Shown piece after piece: positions 33,743 through 42,383 of a stretch of 64,000 bases of DNA. Made by a program: the position numbers and the translations under genes. The stretch covers positions 1,296,501 through 1,360,500 of the forward strand of contig NZ_CP021112.1 in the NCBI RefSeq assembly GCF_002119765.1, given 5' to 3'. Under the pieces are notes generated by a model. The model had not been told where the DNA came from and ran no database searches. It worked only from the letters and a program-made list of their open reading frames with translations. Each line of letters begins with the position of its first letter. Positions within the stretch are counted from its first letter, which is position 1. Source of the stretch: Pseudorhodoplanes sinuspersici. GTDB lineage: Bacteria > Pseudomonadota > Alphaproteobacteria > Rhizobiales > Xanthobacteraceae.

Positions 33743-35721
33743 CTCAATTGCCGAAGCCTGAAGAGGCGCTCATCGATGCGGTGCGCCGCGCTGCGCGGCA
33801 GGAGCAGTTTCTCGAAGTCGTGTCGGCTGACGAAGCGAAACGGCGTTTCGGGCGCCATCTCGACCTGTCGCCACGCGGCACGCAAAGCATCGCCTTGTCG
33901 AACGCGCTTGGCCGCGTGCTCGCAGCCGATGTGCTGGCGCCGCTCGATGTGCCGCCCTTCGACCGCTCGGGTGTCGACGGATTTGCCTTGCGCGCGAGCG
34001 ACACCACTGGCGCGAGCGACGCAACGCCGCTGCGGCTTCGCCTCAACCGCGAAGTGATCGCCTGCGGTCATGCGCCGCTCATCGAAGTGTCGCCGGTCAC
34101 AGCAACGGCGATTGCAACAGGCGGAGTCGTGCCGCGCGGTGCCGATGCCGTGATCATGATCGAGCATACCGAGTTGCTCGACGATTCCGAAACGCCGTCC
34201 GTTGAAATCCGGCGCTCCGTCGCGCCCGGACAATTCATCGCCTATGCCGGCTCTGACATTGCGCGCGGCGAAACCTTGCTGCGCAAGGGCACTCTGCTCG
34301 GTTCGCGCGAGATCGGCATGCTCGCCGCTTGCGGCATCGCCACCATCGATGTGGTGCGAAAGCCAAAGGTCGCGGTGCTCTCGACCGGCGATGAGCTGGT
34401 GCAACCCGGCGAAGACCTCGGCCCTGCCAGGATCTATGACAGCAATGGCGCGATCATCGCCGCCGCCGTCACCGAAGCCGGCGGCGAGCCGGAGGCCTAT
34501 GGCGCATTTCCCGACGACGAGACGTTGCTCGGCGATGCCATGCGCAAGGCACTAGCGGACGCCGACATGCTGATCCTGTCGGGCGGCACGTCGAAAGGCG
34601 CGGGCGATCTTTCACATCGCATCGTCTCGACGCTCGGCCAGCCCGGCATCCTTGTACACGGCGTCGCGCTGAAGCCCGGAAAGCCGCTTTGCCTTGCCGT
34701 CGCCGACGGCAAACCGGTTGTCGTGCTGCCCGGCTTTCCAACATCGGCCATCTTCACGTTTCATGCCTTCGTCGCACCTGTCATTCGCGCGCTCGCTGGT
34801 CTCCCGCCCGAAAACCCGAAGACGCTCACCGTGCGTGTGCCGACACGCGTTCCTTCCGAACTGGGCCGCAAGGAGTTCGCGCTCGTCGCTCTGGTGGAAG
34901 GTTCCGACGGCATGATCGCATTCCCCTCGCCCAAAGGATCGGGCTCGGTCACCACCTTCTCGCAAGCGGACGGCTTCATCGAGATCGATGCCCTCGCCAG
35001 CGCACTCGACGCCAATACGACAACCGAAGTCACCTTGATCGGCGCCGCGGCTCGCGCGCCCGACGTCGTCATCATGGGCAGCCATGATGTGGCGCTGGAT
35101 GTCGTCGTCGGCGCATTGGCCGAGCGCGGCTTCACCGCGCGCACCATCGCGGTCGGCAGCCTTGGCGGTGCCGTCGCAGCGCAGCGTGGCGAATGCGACA
35201 TCGCGCCCGTTCATCTCGTCGATCCGCAGAGCGGGGCCTACAACACGCATCTCGTGCAGGACGGGCTGTCACTAGTGAAGGGCTGGCAGCGCTCGCAGGG
35301 CTTTCTCTATCGCGCCGGCGACCCGCGCTTTGAAGGCAAGAGCGCCGATCAGGCCATCGCGGCGGCTTTAGCCGATCACTATTGCCTGATGGTCAACCGC
35401 AATGCCGGCTCCGGCACCCGCATCCTGATCGACCAGAAGCTCAAAGGCGCTCGCCCGCCCGGCTATGCCAACCAGCCGAAATCGCACAATGCCGTTGCCG
35501 CGGCGATCGCCCAGGCGCGGGCCGATTGGGGCTTTGCGATCGAGCCGGTGGCGCGCATGTATGGCCTCTCCTTCCTGCCGGTCGCACCGGAGGAATACGA
35601 TTTCCTCATCGTAGACAGCCGCAAGGATCGTCCCGCCGTTCGCGCCTTCCTCCAAGCGCTGCAGGACGACAAAGTGCGACAACGCATCCGCGCGCTTGGT
35701 ATGCGCCCCGCCAATGATTAG
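33739..35721 (+). CDS. MoeA fused to a periplasmic-binding-like domain
   Basis: 660 residues with a GTG start in a 4-base overlap with the previous gene. Residues 1 to about 435 are MoeA (molybdenum insertase): LDVPPFDRSGVDGFALRA, GGVVPRGADAVIMIEHT, VLSTGDELVQPGEDLG, LILSGGTSKGAGDL and VVLPGFPTSAIFTF. Residues about 450-660 are a PBP-like ligand-binding domain (VVIMGSHDVALDVVVGALAERGFTAR..., DIAPVHLVDPQSGAYN) of the kind fused to MoeA in archaea and bacteria. It has no signal peptide, so it acts in the cytoplasm, perhaps binding molybdate or a similar anion. Confidence 0.92.
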   Translation: MTQLPKPEEALIDAVRRAARQEQFLEVVSADEAKRRFGRHLDLSPRGTQSIALSNALGRVLAADVLAPLDVPPFDRSGVDGFALRASDTTGASDATPLRLRLNREVIACGHAPLIEVSPVTATAIATGGVVPRGADAVIMIEHTELLDDSETPSVEIRRSVAPGQFIAYAGSDIARGETLLRKGTLLGSREIGMLAACGIATIDVVRKPKVAVLSTGDELVQPGEDLGPARIYDSNGAIIAAAVTEAGGEPEAYGAFPDDETLLGDAMRKALADADMLILSGGTSKGAGDLSHRIVSTLGQPGILVHGVALKPGKPLCLAVADGKPVVVLPGFPTSAIFTFHAFVAPVIRALAGLPPENPKTLTVRVPTRVPSELGRKEFALVALVEGSDGMIAFPSPKGSGSVTTFSQADGFIEIDALASALDANTTTEVTLIGAAARAPDVVIMGSHDVALDVVVGALAERGFTARTIAVGSLGGAVAAQRGECDIAPVHLVDPQSGAYNTHLVQDGLSLVKGWQRSQGFLYRAGDPRFEGKSADQAIAAALADHYCLMVNRNAGSGTRILIDQKLKGARPPGYANQPKSHNAVAAAIAQARADWGFAIEPVARMYGLSFLPVAPEEYDFLIVDSRKDRPAVRAFLQALQDDKVRQRIRALGMRPAND

Positions 35722-35813
35722 CTTTCCCTGGCGGACCTATGGCCGCATTTCAAATTGGCGATCAGACGATCTGGCATTCCGCCATTCGTCGTTTTTACGG
35801 TAAACAGTCTCGC

Positions 35814-36341
35814 ATGCGCATTATTGGCCTCGCTGGCTGGAGCGGTTCCGGCAAAACCACGTTGCTGACAAAGGTCATCCCGCGGCTCACTGCCCGCGGC
35901 AAACGCGTGTCCACGCTCAAGCATGCGCATCATGCGTTTGATGTCGACCGGCCTGGCAAGGATTCGTTCGAACATCGCTCCGCAGGCGCGACGGAAGTGC
36001 TGGTCGTGTCCGGCAATCGCTGGGCCTTGATGCACGAATTGCGCGGCGCGCCAGAGCCGGAACTGCCGCAACTGCTGGCCAAGCTCTCCAATGTCGATCT
36101 GGTTCTGGTCGAAGGCTTTAAGCGCGAGCCGTTTCCGAAGCTTGAAATTTATCGAGCCGAGAACGGCAAGCCGTTACTGCATCCCGATGATCGCTGGATC
36201 GTCGCGATTGCGTCCGATACGCCGCTGCCCGACGCCAAGGTGCCGGTCGTCGATCTCAACAATATCGACGGCATCGCCGATCTTCTTTTGGCAAAGGCCA
36301 TTCCCATCAGTGAAGTGAAAACCCACGCGGACGCGATCTGA
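35814..36341 (+). CDS. mobB: Molybdopterin-guanine dinucleotide biosynthesis protein MobB
   Basis: 175 residues from [18 protein letters not shown]; the P-loop is GWSGSGKTT. HAHHAFDVDRPGKDSFEHRSAGATEVLVVSGNRWALMHE is the conserved MobB core. MobB is a GTPase that helps MobA attach GMP to molybdopterin. An in-frame extension to 35739 lacks homology. Its last base is the first base of the moeA ATG (TGATG), so the genes are translationally coupled. Confidence 0.93.
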   Translation: MRIIGLAGWSGSGKTTLLTKVIPRLTARGKRVSTLKHAHHAFDVDRPGKDSFEHRSAGATEVLVVSGNRWALMHELRGAPEPELPQLLAKLSNVDLVLVEGFKREPFPKLEIYRAENGKPLLHPDDRWIVAIASDTPLPDAKVPVVDLNNIDGIADLLLAKAIPISEVKTHADAI

Positions 36342-37615
36342 TGGCGCAACTCACCGACGATTGCTTTGCGTTTTCCGGACCGCTGCTTCCCGTCGGCGAC
36401 CTCGAACGCATCATCGGTGAGCGTGTATCTCCCGTTGCGGAAACCGAGACCATTCCGCTTGCAAAAGCCCGTGGCCGCACACTGGCGAAAGACATTGCCG
36501 CACCGATCAATCTGCCGCCGTTCGATAACTCGGCGGTCGACGGCTACGCCGTGCGCCATGCCGATCTCGATCCGCAATCGGACACGCGGCTGGCCATCGC
36601 CGAACGCATCACCGCCGGGCGCGCAGCCGCGCAGCCGCTTGCGCCCGGCCAGGCGATCCGCATCTTCACCGGCGCGCCGATGCCGAAGAACGCCGACACC
36701 GTCTTCATGCAGGAGGACGTGCAGACCGAAGATGGCGTGGTGATCGTTCCGCCGGGCCTGAAACGCGGCGCCAATCGCCGCCTGGCCGGCGAAGATGTGC
36801 GCCTCGGTTCTGTGGTGCTGCCGGCCGGCCGCATTCTGTCCTTTGCCGACATTGCGCTCGCCTCGGCGATGGGTTTAACCGAACTGACGGTGCGGCGGCG
36901 CATTCGCGTCGCGCTGTTCTCGACCGGCGATGAACTCGTCGAGCCCGGCACGCCGCTGCGCACAGCGACGCTCTACGATGCCAATCGCGCGCTTCTGGCC
37001 GGACTGATCAACAGCCTCGGCGCGGAGACGACCGATCTCGGCATTCTGCCCGACGATCCGGCCCAGCTCGGTGACGCGCTGAAAGCCGCAGCGGATGGCC
37101 ACGATCTCGTTCTGACCTCCGGCGGCGTCTCCACCGGCGAAGCGGATCATGTCCGCAATGCGGTCGAGGCGGTCGGCAAGCTTGTGTTCTGGCGCGTCGC
37201 CATCAAGCCGGGACGGCCGGTGGCGATGGGTGTTATCTCCGGCAAACGGGCGGATGCGAATGCCGCATTCGTCGGATTGCCCGGCAATCCGGTCGCGGCT
37301 TTCATCACGTTCGTTCGCGTGGTGCGTCCGCTGATTATGCGGCTGTCCGGCGCGGTTACAGCGCCTCTGGTGGCATTGCCGGTGCGCGCGGCTTTTCCCT
37401 ATCGCAAGAAGAAGGGCCGGAGAGAATATGTGCGCGTGGCGTTGACGCGCGCCGATGACGGCGTGATCGAGGCGAGCAAGTACAAACAGGACGGCGCCGG
37501 CGTCATCACATCGCTGACGGAAACCGACGGCCTTGTCGAACTCGGTGAAGATACAACCGACATCGCACAGGGCGATATCGTCGGCTTCCTGCCCTACGCG
37601 GTTTTGACCGGCTAA
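36341..37615 (+). CDS. moeA: Molybdopterin molybdotransferase MoeA
   Basis: 424 residues, a full canonical MoeA that inserts molybdate into adenylated molybdopterin. Every active-site motif is intact: NLPPFDNSAVDGYAVRHADL, IFTGAPMPKNADTVFMQEDV, FSTGDELVEPGTPL, DLVLTSGGVSTGEADHV and GLPGNPVAAFITFVRVV. It is the third MoeA-fold gene in a row and the only one with the complete standard set of motifs and length. Its TAA stop is the first part of a repeat. Confidence 0.95.
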   Translation: MAQLTDDCFAFSGPLLPVGDLERIIGERVSPVAETETIPLAKARGRTLAKDIAAPINLPPFDNSAVDGYAVRHADLDPQSDTRLAIAERITAGRAAAQPLAPGQAIRIFTGAPMPKNADTVFMQEDVQTEDGVVIVPPGLKRGANRRLAGEDVRLGSVVLPAGRILSFADIALASAMGLTELTVRRRIRVALFSTGDELVEPGTPLRTATLYDANRALLAGLINSLGAETTDLGILPDDPAQLGDALKAAADGHDLVLTSGGVSTGEADHVRNAVEAVGKLVFWRVAIKPGRPVAMGVISGKRADANAAFVGLPGNPVAAFITFVRVVRPLIMRLSGAVTAPLVALPVRAAFPYRKKKGRREYVRVALTRADDGVIEASKYKQDGAGVITSLTETDGLVELGEDTTDIAQGDIVGFLPYAVLTG

Positions 37616-37676
37616 AGCGTTTTCCAGCGAAGCGAGTCCCGGTTCGCGTGAAGAAAACGCGTCAGCCAAAAACCTG
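37614..37676 (+). repeat. Dispersed rhizobial repeat, truncated copy
   Basis: AAAGCGTTTTCCAGCG then GTTCGCGTGAAGAAAACGCG and GTCAGCCAAAAACC, matching the left half of the element at 14268. It supplies bases of the moeA stop on one side and the last codons and TGA stop of mobA (minus strand) on the other. Confidence 0.8.
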
Positions 37677-38303
37677 AAGCTCGCGCGCGATCTCGTTCGC
37701 GCGGGCGCGATCCTCCGGCGTATTCACGTTGAAGAAGGGATCGAACGGCGTGTCCGGCCATTCGGCAATGGCGACGCCATGCCGCGCGGTCCAGACTTCG
37801 ATCTTGTGCAGGTCTTCGTCCACCAGCGCGTGACGTAGGTCGTCACGCAGCGCGACGTTCCACAATCCGACCACCGGATGCCGCCAGTCGCCCGAACGTG
37901 CGCAGGCGAGTTTCGTGCCCTCCTGTTCGCGCACGGCATGCAGGCGCTGCACGAGATCAATCGGCAGAAATGGACAATCGCCCGGCACGCTCACCATCCA
38001 TTCGACATCGGGGCGATGCACGGCGAGCCAGTCGAGTCCTGCGAGAATGCCGGCGAGCGGCCCTGCGAAATCGGGGATATCGTCCGAGACGACGGGAAGA
38101 CCGAACCTTGCGAAACGTTGCGGATCGCCATTGGCATTGAGGATGATGCCATCGCATTGCGGCGTCAGCGTCTCGAGCACGCGATCGAGGATGGCGCGAC
38201 CGCCGATTTCGATCAGCGCCTTGTCACCGCCGCCCATCCGGCGCGCGAGCCCGCCAGCGAGAACGAGGCCGAGAGTGGGGGCCACTGACTTTGCCACGCG
38301 CAT
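37662..38303 (-). CDS. mobA: Molybdenum cofactor guanylyltransferase MobA
   Basis: 213 residues with the nucleotidyltransferase signature [25 protein letters not shown], then [23 protein letters not shown] and [17 protein letters not shown] (metal-binding Asp). It transfers GMP from GTP to Mo-molybdopterin for DMSO-reductase-family enzymes. It is convergent with moeA. The ATG abuts a palindromic repeat whose GGAGGGTGAAGA supplies a Shine-Dalgarno sequence; the C-terminus ends inside another repeat. Confidence 0.93.
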   Translation of the reverse strand: MRVAKSVAPTLGLVLAGGLARRMGGGDKALIEIGGRAILDRVLETLTPQCDGIILNANGDPQRFARFGLPVVSDDIPDFAGPLAGILAGLDWLAVHRPDVEWMVSVPGDCPFLPIDLVQRLHAVREQEGTKLACARSGDWRHPVVGLWNVALRDDLRHALVDEDLHKIEVWTARHGVAIAEWPDTPFDPFFNVNTPEDRARANEIARELQVFG

Positions 38304-38466
38304 TCTTCACCCTCCCCTGGAGGGGGAGGGTCGGAGCGCTTGAGCGTAGCGAATGCGCGCCGGGGTGGGGTGACTTGCACCGCTAAAGTTCACCCCCTCC
38401 CGACGCGCCATGCCGCGTTGCTTATGGCGCGTCGACCTCCCCCCTCCAGGGGGAGGTGAAGTAAAG
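38304..38466. repeat. Palindromic repeat element between mobA and fdhD
   Basis: About 160 bases bounded by TCTTCACCCTCCCCTGGAGG and CCCTCCAGGGGGAGGTGAAG, with inner palindromes (GGCGCGTCGACC, GACGCGCCATG). Same family as 28294-28470. Inserted directly against the mobA start codon. Confidence 0.85.
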
Positions 38467-38481
38467 AGAATTCGCAGCACA

Positions 38482-39369
38482 TCAATCATCATGCATCGCT
38501 GCCTTGCGCCGATGCTTGGAACTCTCTTCCTCGACATAGCTGAGGTCCTGATCGAACACGATGCGGTCGAGACCCGCGAGCGCTGTGAAGCGCTTGCCAC
38601 GGGCGCGGCCAATCAGCGTCAGATTGGCCTTCCGTGCCAGATCCACACCCCACGCCGTAAAGCCGGAACGCGACACAAGGATCGGAATGCCCATGCGCAC
38701 GGTCTTGATCACCATCTCCGACGTGAGACGGCCAGTCGTATAGAAAATCTTGTCGCCTGCCGGCACCTTTTCACGAAACATCCAGCCGGCGATCTTGTCG
38801 ACGGCGTTATGGCGGCCGACGTCTTCCATATAAACCAGCGGCCTGTCCTCATGCGCCAGCACGCAGCCATGGATCGCGCCGGCTTCGAGATAAAGCGATG
38901 GCGTCGTATTGATCTTGTTGGTCAGCGCATAAAGCCATGACGTACGGAATTGCGTCTGCGGCAGCGTCACGCCCTCCAGCGCTTCCATCAGATCGCCGAA
39001 CACGGTGCCCTGCGCGCAGCCGGAGGTCTGCACTTTCTTCTTCAGTTTCTCTTCGTAATCGGTCTGCCTCTCCGTGCGCACCACGACGACCGACAATTCC
39101 TCGTCGTAATCGACCTCGGTGACGATATCATCCGGCTGCAGCATGCCCTGATTGAGCAGATAGCCGATGGCGAGATAATCGGGATGATCGGCGATGGTCA
39201 TCGCGGTCACGATCTCCTGCGAATTCAGAAAGATCGTCAGCGCGCGCTCGACCGTGACAACGGTCTCGATCTCGGCGCCAGTCTGGTCAATGCCGCGCAC
39301 ACGCTCGGTCAGCCGCGGATCGTACGGATCGGGCTTGATCAGATAATCGTCGTCTTTTTTCGCGGTCAT
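38482..39369 (-). CDS. fdhD: FdhD sulfurtransferase for formate dehydrogenase
   Basis: 295 residues. FdhD moves sulfur from a cysteine desulfurase to the bis-MGD cofactor of formate dehydrogenase. Family blocks: RALTIFLNSQEIVTAMTIADHPDYLAIGYLLNQGML, RTSWLYALTNKINTTPSLYLEAGAIHGCVLA, EDVGRHNAVDKIAGWMF and TTGRLTSEMVIKTVRMGIPILVSRSGFTAWGVDLAR. The E. coli CxxC loop is here SGCAQG: only one Cys is present. No formate dehydrogenase genes are visible in the window. Upstream of it are ebfC and dnaX on the same strand, 10 bases away. Confidence 0.93.
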   Translation of the reverse strand: MTAKKDDDYLIKPDPYDPRLTERVRGIDQTGAEIETVVTVERALTIFLNSQEIVTAMTIADHPDYLAIGYLLNQGMLQPDDIVTEVDYDEELSVVVVRTERQTDYEEKLKKKVQTSGCAQGTVFGDLMEALEGVTLPQTQFRTSWLYALTNKINTTPSLYLEAGAIHGCVLAHEDRPLVYMEDVGRHNAVDKIAGWMFREKVPAGDKIFYTTGRLTSEMVIKTVRMGIPILVSRSGFTAWGVDLARKANLTLIGRARGKRFTALAGLDRIVFDQDLSYVEEESSKHRRKAAMHDD

Positions 39370-39379
39370 CCAACCGTCT

Positions 39380-39706
39380 TTATCCGAACGGAAGTTTCAA
39401 TCCCGGCGGCAGCGGCAATCCGCCGGTCAGCCCCTTCATCTTCTCGGCCATCACGCTTTCGGATTTCTTGCGGGCGTCGGCATGCGCCGTGACCAGAAGG
39501 TCTTCCAGGATTTCCTTCTCTTCCGGCTTCATCAGCGTATCGTCGATCTTCACGGCTTTCAGATCGCCCTTGCCGGACAGCGTCACTTTCACGACACCAC
39601 CGCCGGAGACGCCTTCGACCTCGACGGCTTCGAGTTCGGCCTGCATCGCCTGCATTTTCGATTGCAGCTCGGTGGCCTTCTTCATCATGCCCATGAAATC
39701 GACCAT
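39380..39706 (-). CDS. ebfC: Nucleoid-associated protein EbfC/YbaB
   Basis: 108 residues: [55 protein letters not shown] is the typical YbaB start, and [32 protein letters not shown] its end. A small dimeric DNA-binding protein that in most bacteria lies between dnaX and recR. Here recR is missing and fdhD takes the next place. Three bases separate it from the dnaX stop. Confidence 0.95.
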   Translation of the reverse strand: MVDFMGMMKKATELQSKMQAMQAELEAVEVEGVSGGGVVKVTLSGKGDLKAVKIDDTLMKPEEKEILEDLLVTAHADARKKSESVMAEKMKGLTGGLPLPPGLKLPFG

Positions 39707-39709
39707 GGC

Positions 39710-41560
39710 TTACCTTTCATCATCCAGATCGTTGTCGGCGTCACTATCCTCAAATGGCATATCGCCATTCGTCGGCACCGGATCAACCTCGCGCGGCCGC
39801 ACTGCGACAATCTCGGCTCCCGGAAAGCGTTCCAGCACAGCCTGCACCAACGGATCGCTGCGCACACCGCGCTTCAGATCGGCCTCGCGCGCTTCGGCCT
39901 GCGATTTCAGCGTCGGTTCGCCGACCTCGCGCGACAGCACCACGACCCATTGCCGGCCCGTCCATGCCTTGAACTTCGCCGCCAGATCGTTGACCAGCGA
40001 ATGCTGGGCGCCCTGCTCCAGCGCGATTTCGAGCTGCCCATCCTCGCAGCGCACTAGCCGCACGTCCCGCTCCAGCGCCGTCTTGATCTGCAGATCGCGC
40101 TTGTCGGTCGCGAGCTTCACCAGCTCTTCGAAATTGTTGATCACCAGACCCTGCGGTGCAGGCGCCTGTTCGATGGAGCGCGGAACAATGCTCAAGGCCG
40201 GCGCACCGGACCCGCGCGGCGCACCGCGCGGCGCTTCAACGCGGGGCGCGAAGCCTGCGCCCGATGACCCCGTATTGGTGAACGATGCCGATGCACCGCC
40301 GCCATTGGTGCGTGGCGCCGAGACCGGCGCACTCTCCGCCGCCGAACCATGACCGAGCGAGCGGATCACATCGTCCGGCGTCGGCAGATCGGCGGCATAG
40401 GCAATACGAACGAGCAGCATTTCCGCTGCCGCGATCGGCCGGCCGGCCTGCTGCACTTCCGACATGCCCTTCAGCAGCATCTGCCACGTGCGCGCGAGAA
40501 TGCGCATCGAGAGCTGCGCTGCAAATGTTTTGCCGCGCGTGCGTTCCGACTCGCTGAGCGACAGATCGTCGGCGACGGACGGCACCAGCTTCACACGCGT
40601 GACGAAATGCGTGAATTCGGCCAGATCGGACAACACCACCGCCGGATCGGCGCCGGAATCGTATTGGTCGCGCAATTCCTTCAGCGCCGCAGCGATATCG
40701 CCACGCAGCAGCATCTCGAACAGATCGACCACGCGCGCGCGGTCTGCAAGACCGAGCATCTGCCGGATATCGTCGGCGCGCACTTCGCCTGCGGCATGGG
40801 CGATCGCCTGATCGAACAGCGACAGCGAATCGCGCACCGAACCTTCGGCCGCGCGCGCAATCAGCGCCAGCGCCTCGGTCTCAACTTTGACGTTTTCCTT
40901 GTCCGCGATGTTCGACAGATGCCGCACCAGCAAATCGCCATCGACACGCCGCAGATCGAAGCGCTGGCAGCGCGACAGCACGGTGATCGGCACTTTGCGA
41001 ATTTCCGTCGTCGCGAATACGAATTTCGCATGCGGCGGCGGCTCTTCCAGCGTCTTCAGCAGCGCGTTGAACGCTGCGCCAGAGAGCATGTGCACTTCGT
41101 CGAGGATATAGACCTTGTAGCGCGCAGAAACCGGCGCGTAACGCACGGCATCGTTGATCTGCCGCACGTCGTCGACGCTGTTATGCGAGGCCGCGTCCAT
41201 TTCCAGCACGTCGATGTGGCGGCTTTCGATGATCGCCTGGCAATGCTCGCCCATCACCGGCATGTCGATGGTCGGCCCTTTGATCGAGCCGTCCGGCAAT
41301 TGATAATTGAGCGCCCGCGCCAGAATGCGCGCCGTCGTCGTTTTGCCGACCCCGCGCACGCCGGTGAGAATCCACGCTTGGGGAATGCGGCCTGTTTCGA
41401 AGGCATTGGAGACGGTCCGGACCATCGCGTCCTGGCCGATCAGGTCGGCGAAGGTGGAGGGGCGATAGCGGCGGGCCAGCACGCGATAGCCGGACGCGGT
41501 GTCAGTTGCAGCCGCCTGCGGCGCAGTCTGACCCGGCGAACGATTTTCGGCGTCGCTCAT
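39710..41560 (-). CDS. dnaX: DNA polymerase III subunit gamma/tau
   Basis: 616 residues from MSDAENRSPGQ; an extension to 41629 is possible. Clamp-loader ATPase: VLARRYRPSTFADLIGQDAMVRTVSNAFETGRIPQAWILTGVRGVGKTTTARILARAL (P-loop), KVYILDEVHMLSGAAFNALLKTLEEPP (Walker B and the DExx box) and SVRDSLSLFDQAI. The zinc-binding Cys quartet of enterobacterial DnaX is nearly absent (only GEHC remains), as is usual in alphaproteobacteria. The C-terminal tau part is low in complexity (Gly/Ala/Pro, about residues 400-450) and then conserved. The SRP RNA gene precedes it on the same strand. Confidence 0.95.
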   Translation of the reverse strand: MSDAENRSPGQTAPQAAATDTASGYRVLARRYRPSTFADLIGQDAMVRTVSNAFETGRIPQAWILTGVRGVGKTTTARILARALNYQLPDGSIKGPTIDMPVMGEHCQAIIESRHIDVLEMDAASHNSVDDVRQINDAVRYAPVSARYKVYILDEVHMLSGAAFNALLKTLEEPPPHAKFVFATTEIRKVPITVLSRCQRFDLRRVDGDLLVRHLSNIADKENVKVETEALALIARAAEGSVRDSLSLFDQAIAHAAGEVRADDIRQMLGLADRARVVDLFEMLLRGDIAAALKELRDQYDSGADPAVVLSDLAEFTHFVTRVKLVPSVADDLSLSESERTRGKTFAAQLSMRILARTWQMLLKGMSEVQQAGRPIAAAEMLLVRIAYAADLPTPDDVIRSLGHGSAAESAPVSAPRTNGGGASASFTNTGSSGAGFAPRVEAPRGAPRGSGAPALSIVPRSIEQAPAPQGLVINNFEELVKLATDKRDLQIKTALERDVRLVRCEDGQLEIALEQGAQHSLVNDLAAKFKAWTGRQWVVVLSREVGEPTLKSQAEAREADLKRGVRSDPLVQAVLERFPGAEIVAVRPREVDPVPTNGDMPFEDSDADNDLDDER

Positions 41561-41638
41561 TCCCTGTTGGGCTTTCCGTCTGGAGCTTCCGGGTCCGCGG
41601 CGCCGGCGCGTGGCCCGGCCACCGTTCAAGAAATAAGT

Positions 41639-41734
41639 GGGAGGCTGACGAGCGACCCGAACCGGAGCTCGTTAGGGCTGCTTCCTTCCGGACCTGACCC
41701 GGTTGGCGAGTGGCTCGCCCACCGCCAACCTCCC
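41639..41734 (-). ncRNA. ffs: Signal recognition particle RNA (4.5S, bacterial small type)
   Basis: 96 bases. The hallmark GGTCAGGTCCGGAAGGAAGC tetraloop and internal-loop region is present, the ends GGGAGG and CCTCCC pair, and the two sides of the hairpin are complementary (TGGCGAG...CTCGCCA-type pairing). It lies immediately 5' of dnaX on the same strand, its common place in alphaproteobacteria. Confidence 0.97.
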
Positions 41735-41738
41735 GCGC

Positions 41739-41769
41739 TTTATATCGGGCCTTAGCGCTCCGAAAGCAA
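41739..41769 (-). promoter_or_regulatory. Probable promoter of the SRP RNA gene
   Basis: On the minus strand TATAAA (41744-41739) lies 4 bases before the RNA start and TTGCTT (41769-41764) 19 bases before that. The elements resemble sigma-70 -35 and -10 boxes, though the -10 is closer to the start than usual, so the exact start may be a few bases later. Confidence 0.45.
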
Positions 41770-41826
41770 GCATATCCGGCGCCGTCGTGATAACCTGCCG
41801 TTCCCCGCAATACCTTGGATATCCAC

Positions 41827-42246
41827 ATGAATTCAGACGGCTGGTCGCTGCACCCGCAATTGGAGCGGGACACGATCCTTCTTGGCGATATGACGCTGTC
41901 TCGCGTCCTCATCATCAAGGACGCCAATTACCCCTGGTTGCTGCTGGTTCCGCGCCGGCCGGCGATCGTCGAAATCATCGACCTCGACGAGGTGGAGCAG
42001 GCGCAGCTTACGGTGGAAATCGCCCGGGTCAGCCGCGCCCTGAAAGACGTCACCAAATGCGACAAACTGAATGTCGCCGCGCTCGGCAATGCCGTGCCGC
42101 AGCTGCATGTCCACATCATCGCCCGCCGCAAAACCGACAAAGCCTGGCCGAAACCCGTCTGGGGCGCGGCGGAGCCGCTCACCCACGACACTGCCGAGTT
42201 GGGCCGCTTCATGACTGCCATGCGCAAGAAGCTCTGGGTGTCGTGA
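41827..42246 (+). CDS. HIT-family nucleotide hydrolase/transferase
   Basis: 139 residues from the ATG at 41827. HIT fold with DTILLGDMTLSRVLIIKDANYPWLLLVPRR, then the active-site segment NAVPQLHVHIIARRKTDKAWPKPVWG. The family motif HxHxH is HVHII here: the middle His (the nucleophile) is kept and the last His is Ile, as in a common proteobacterial subgroup. Relatives hydrolyse AMP-lysine or Ap4A-like compounds. Stands divergent from ffs-dnaX. Confidence 0.88.
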   Translation: MNSDGWSLHPQLERDTILLGDMTLSRVLIIKDANYPWLLLVPRRPAIVEIIDLDEVEQAQLTVEIARVSRALKDVTKCDKLNVAALGNAVPQLHVHIIARRKTDKAWPKPVWGAAEPLTHDTAELGRFMTAMRKKLWVS

Positions 42247-42274
42247 TAAGAAGATGAGCTTCGGACATTTTATT

Positions 42275-42381
42275 CCGCTCGTCCCCGCCAACGGGTCCGC
42301 GCAAAGCGCGGCCCAATGACAGGCTCCGGCGGAGACCCAGAAACAACAAGACTGGATTCCCGCTTTCGCGGGAATGAGCGA
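42275..42381. repeat. Inverted-repeat element (REP-like) before nudC
   Basis: Outer ends CCGCTCGTCCCCGCCAACGG and TTCCCGCTTTCGCGGGAATG with an inner GCGCAAAGCGCGG palindrome. A sister copy in the opposite order lies at 63526-63596. The 3' end reaches to within 3 bases of the first possible nudC start. Confidence 0.8.
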
Positions 42382-42383
42382 GT

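Noticed and set aside
39710-41560. Loss of zinc-binding cysteines in DnaX as an anomaly
   Set aside because: Usual for alphaproteobacterial DnaX as far as I know; not evidence of a damaged gene.
42275-42381. Possible insertion sequence
   Set aside because: Only about 107 bases, no transposase and no clear target duplication; fits a REP-like palindrome family.
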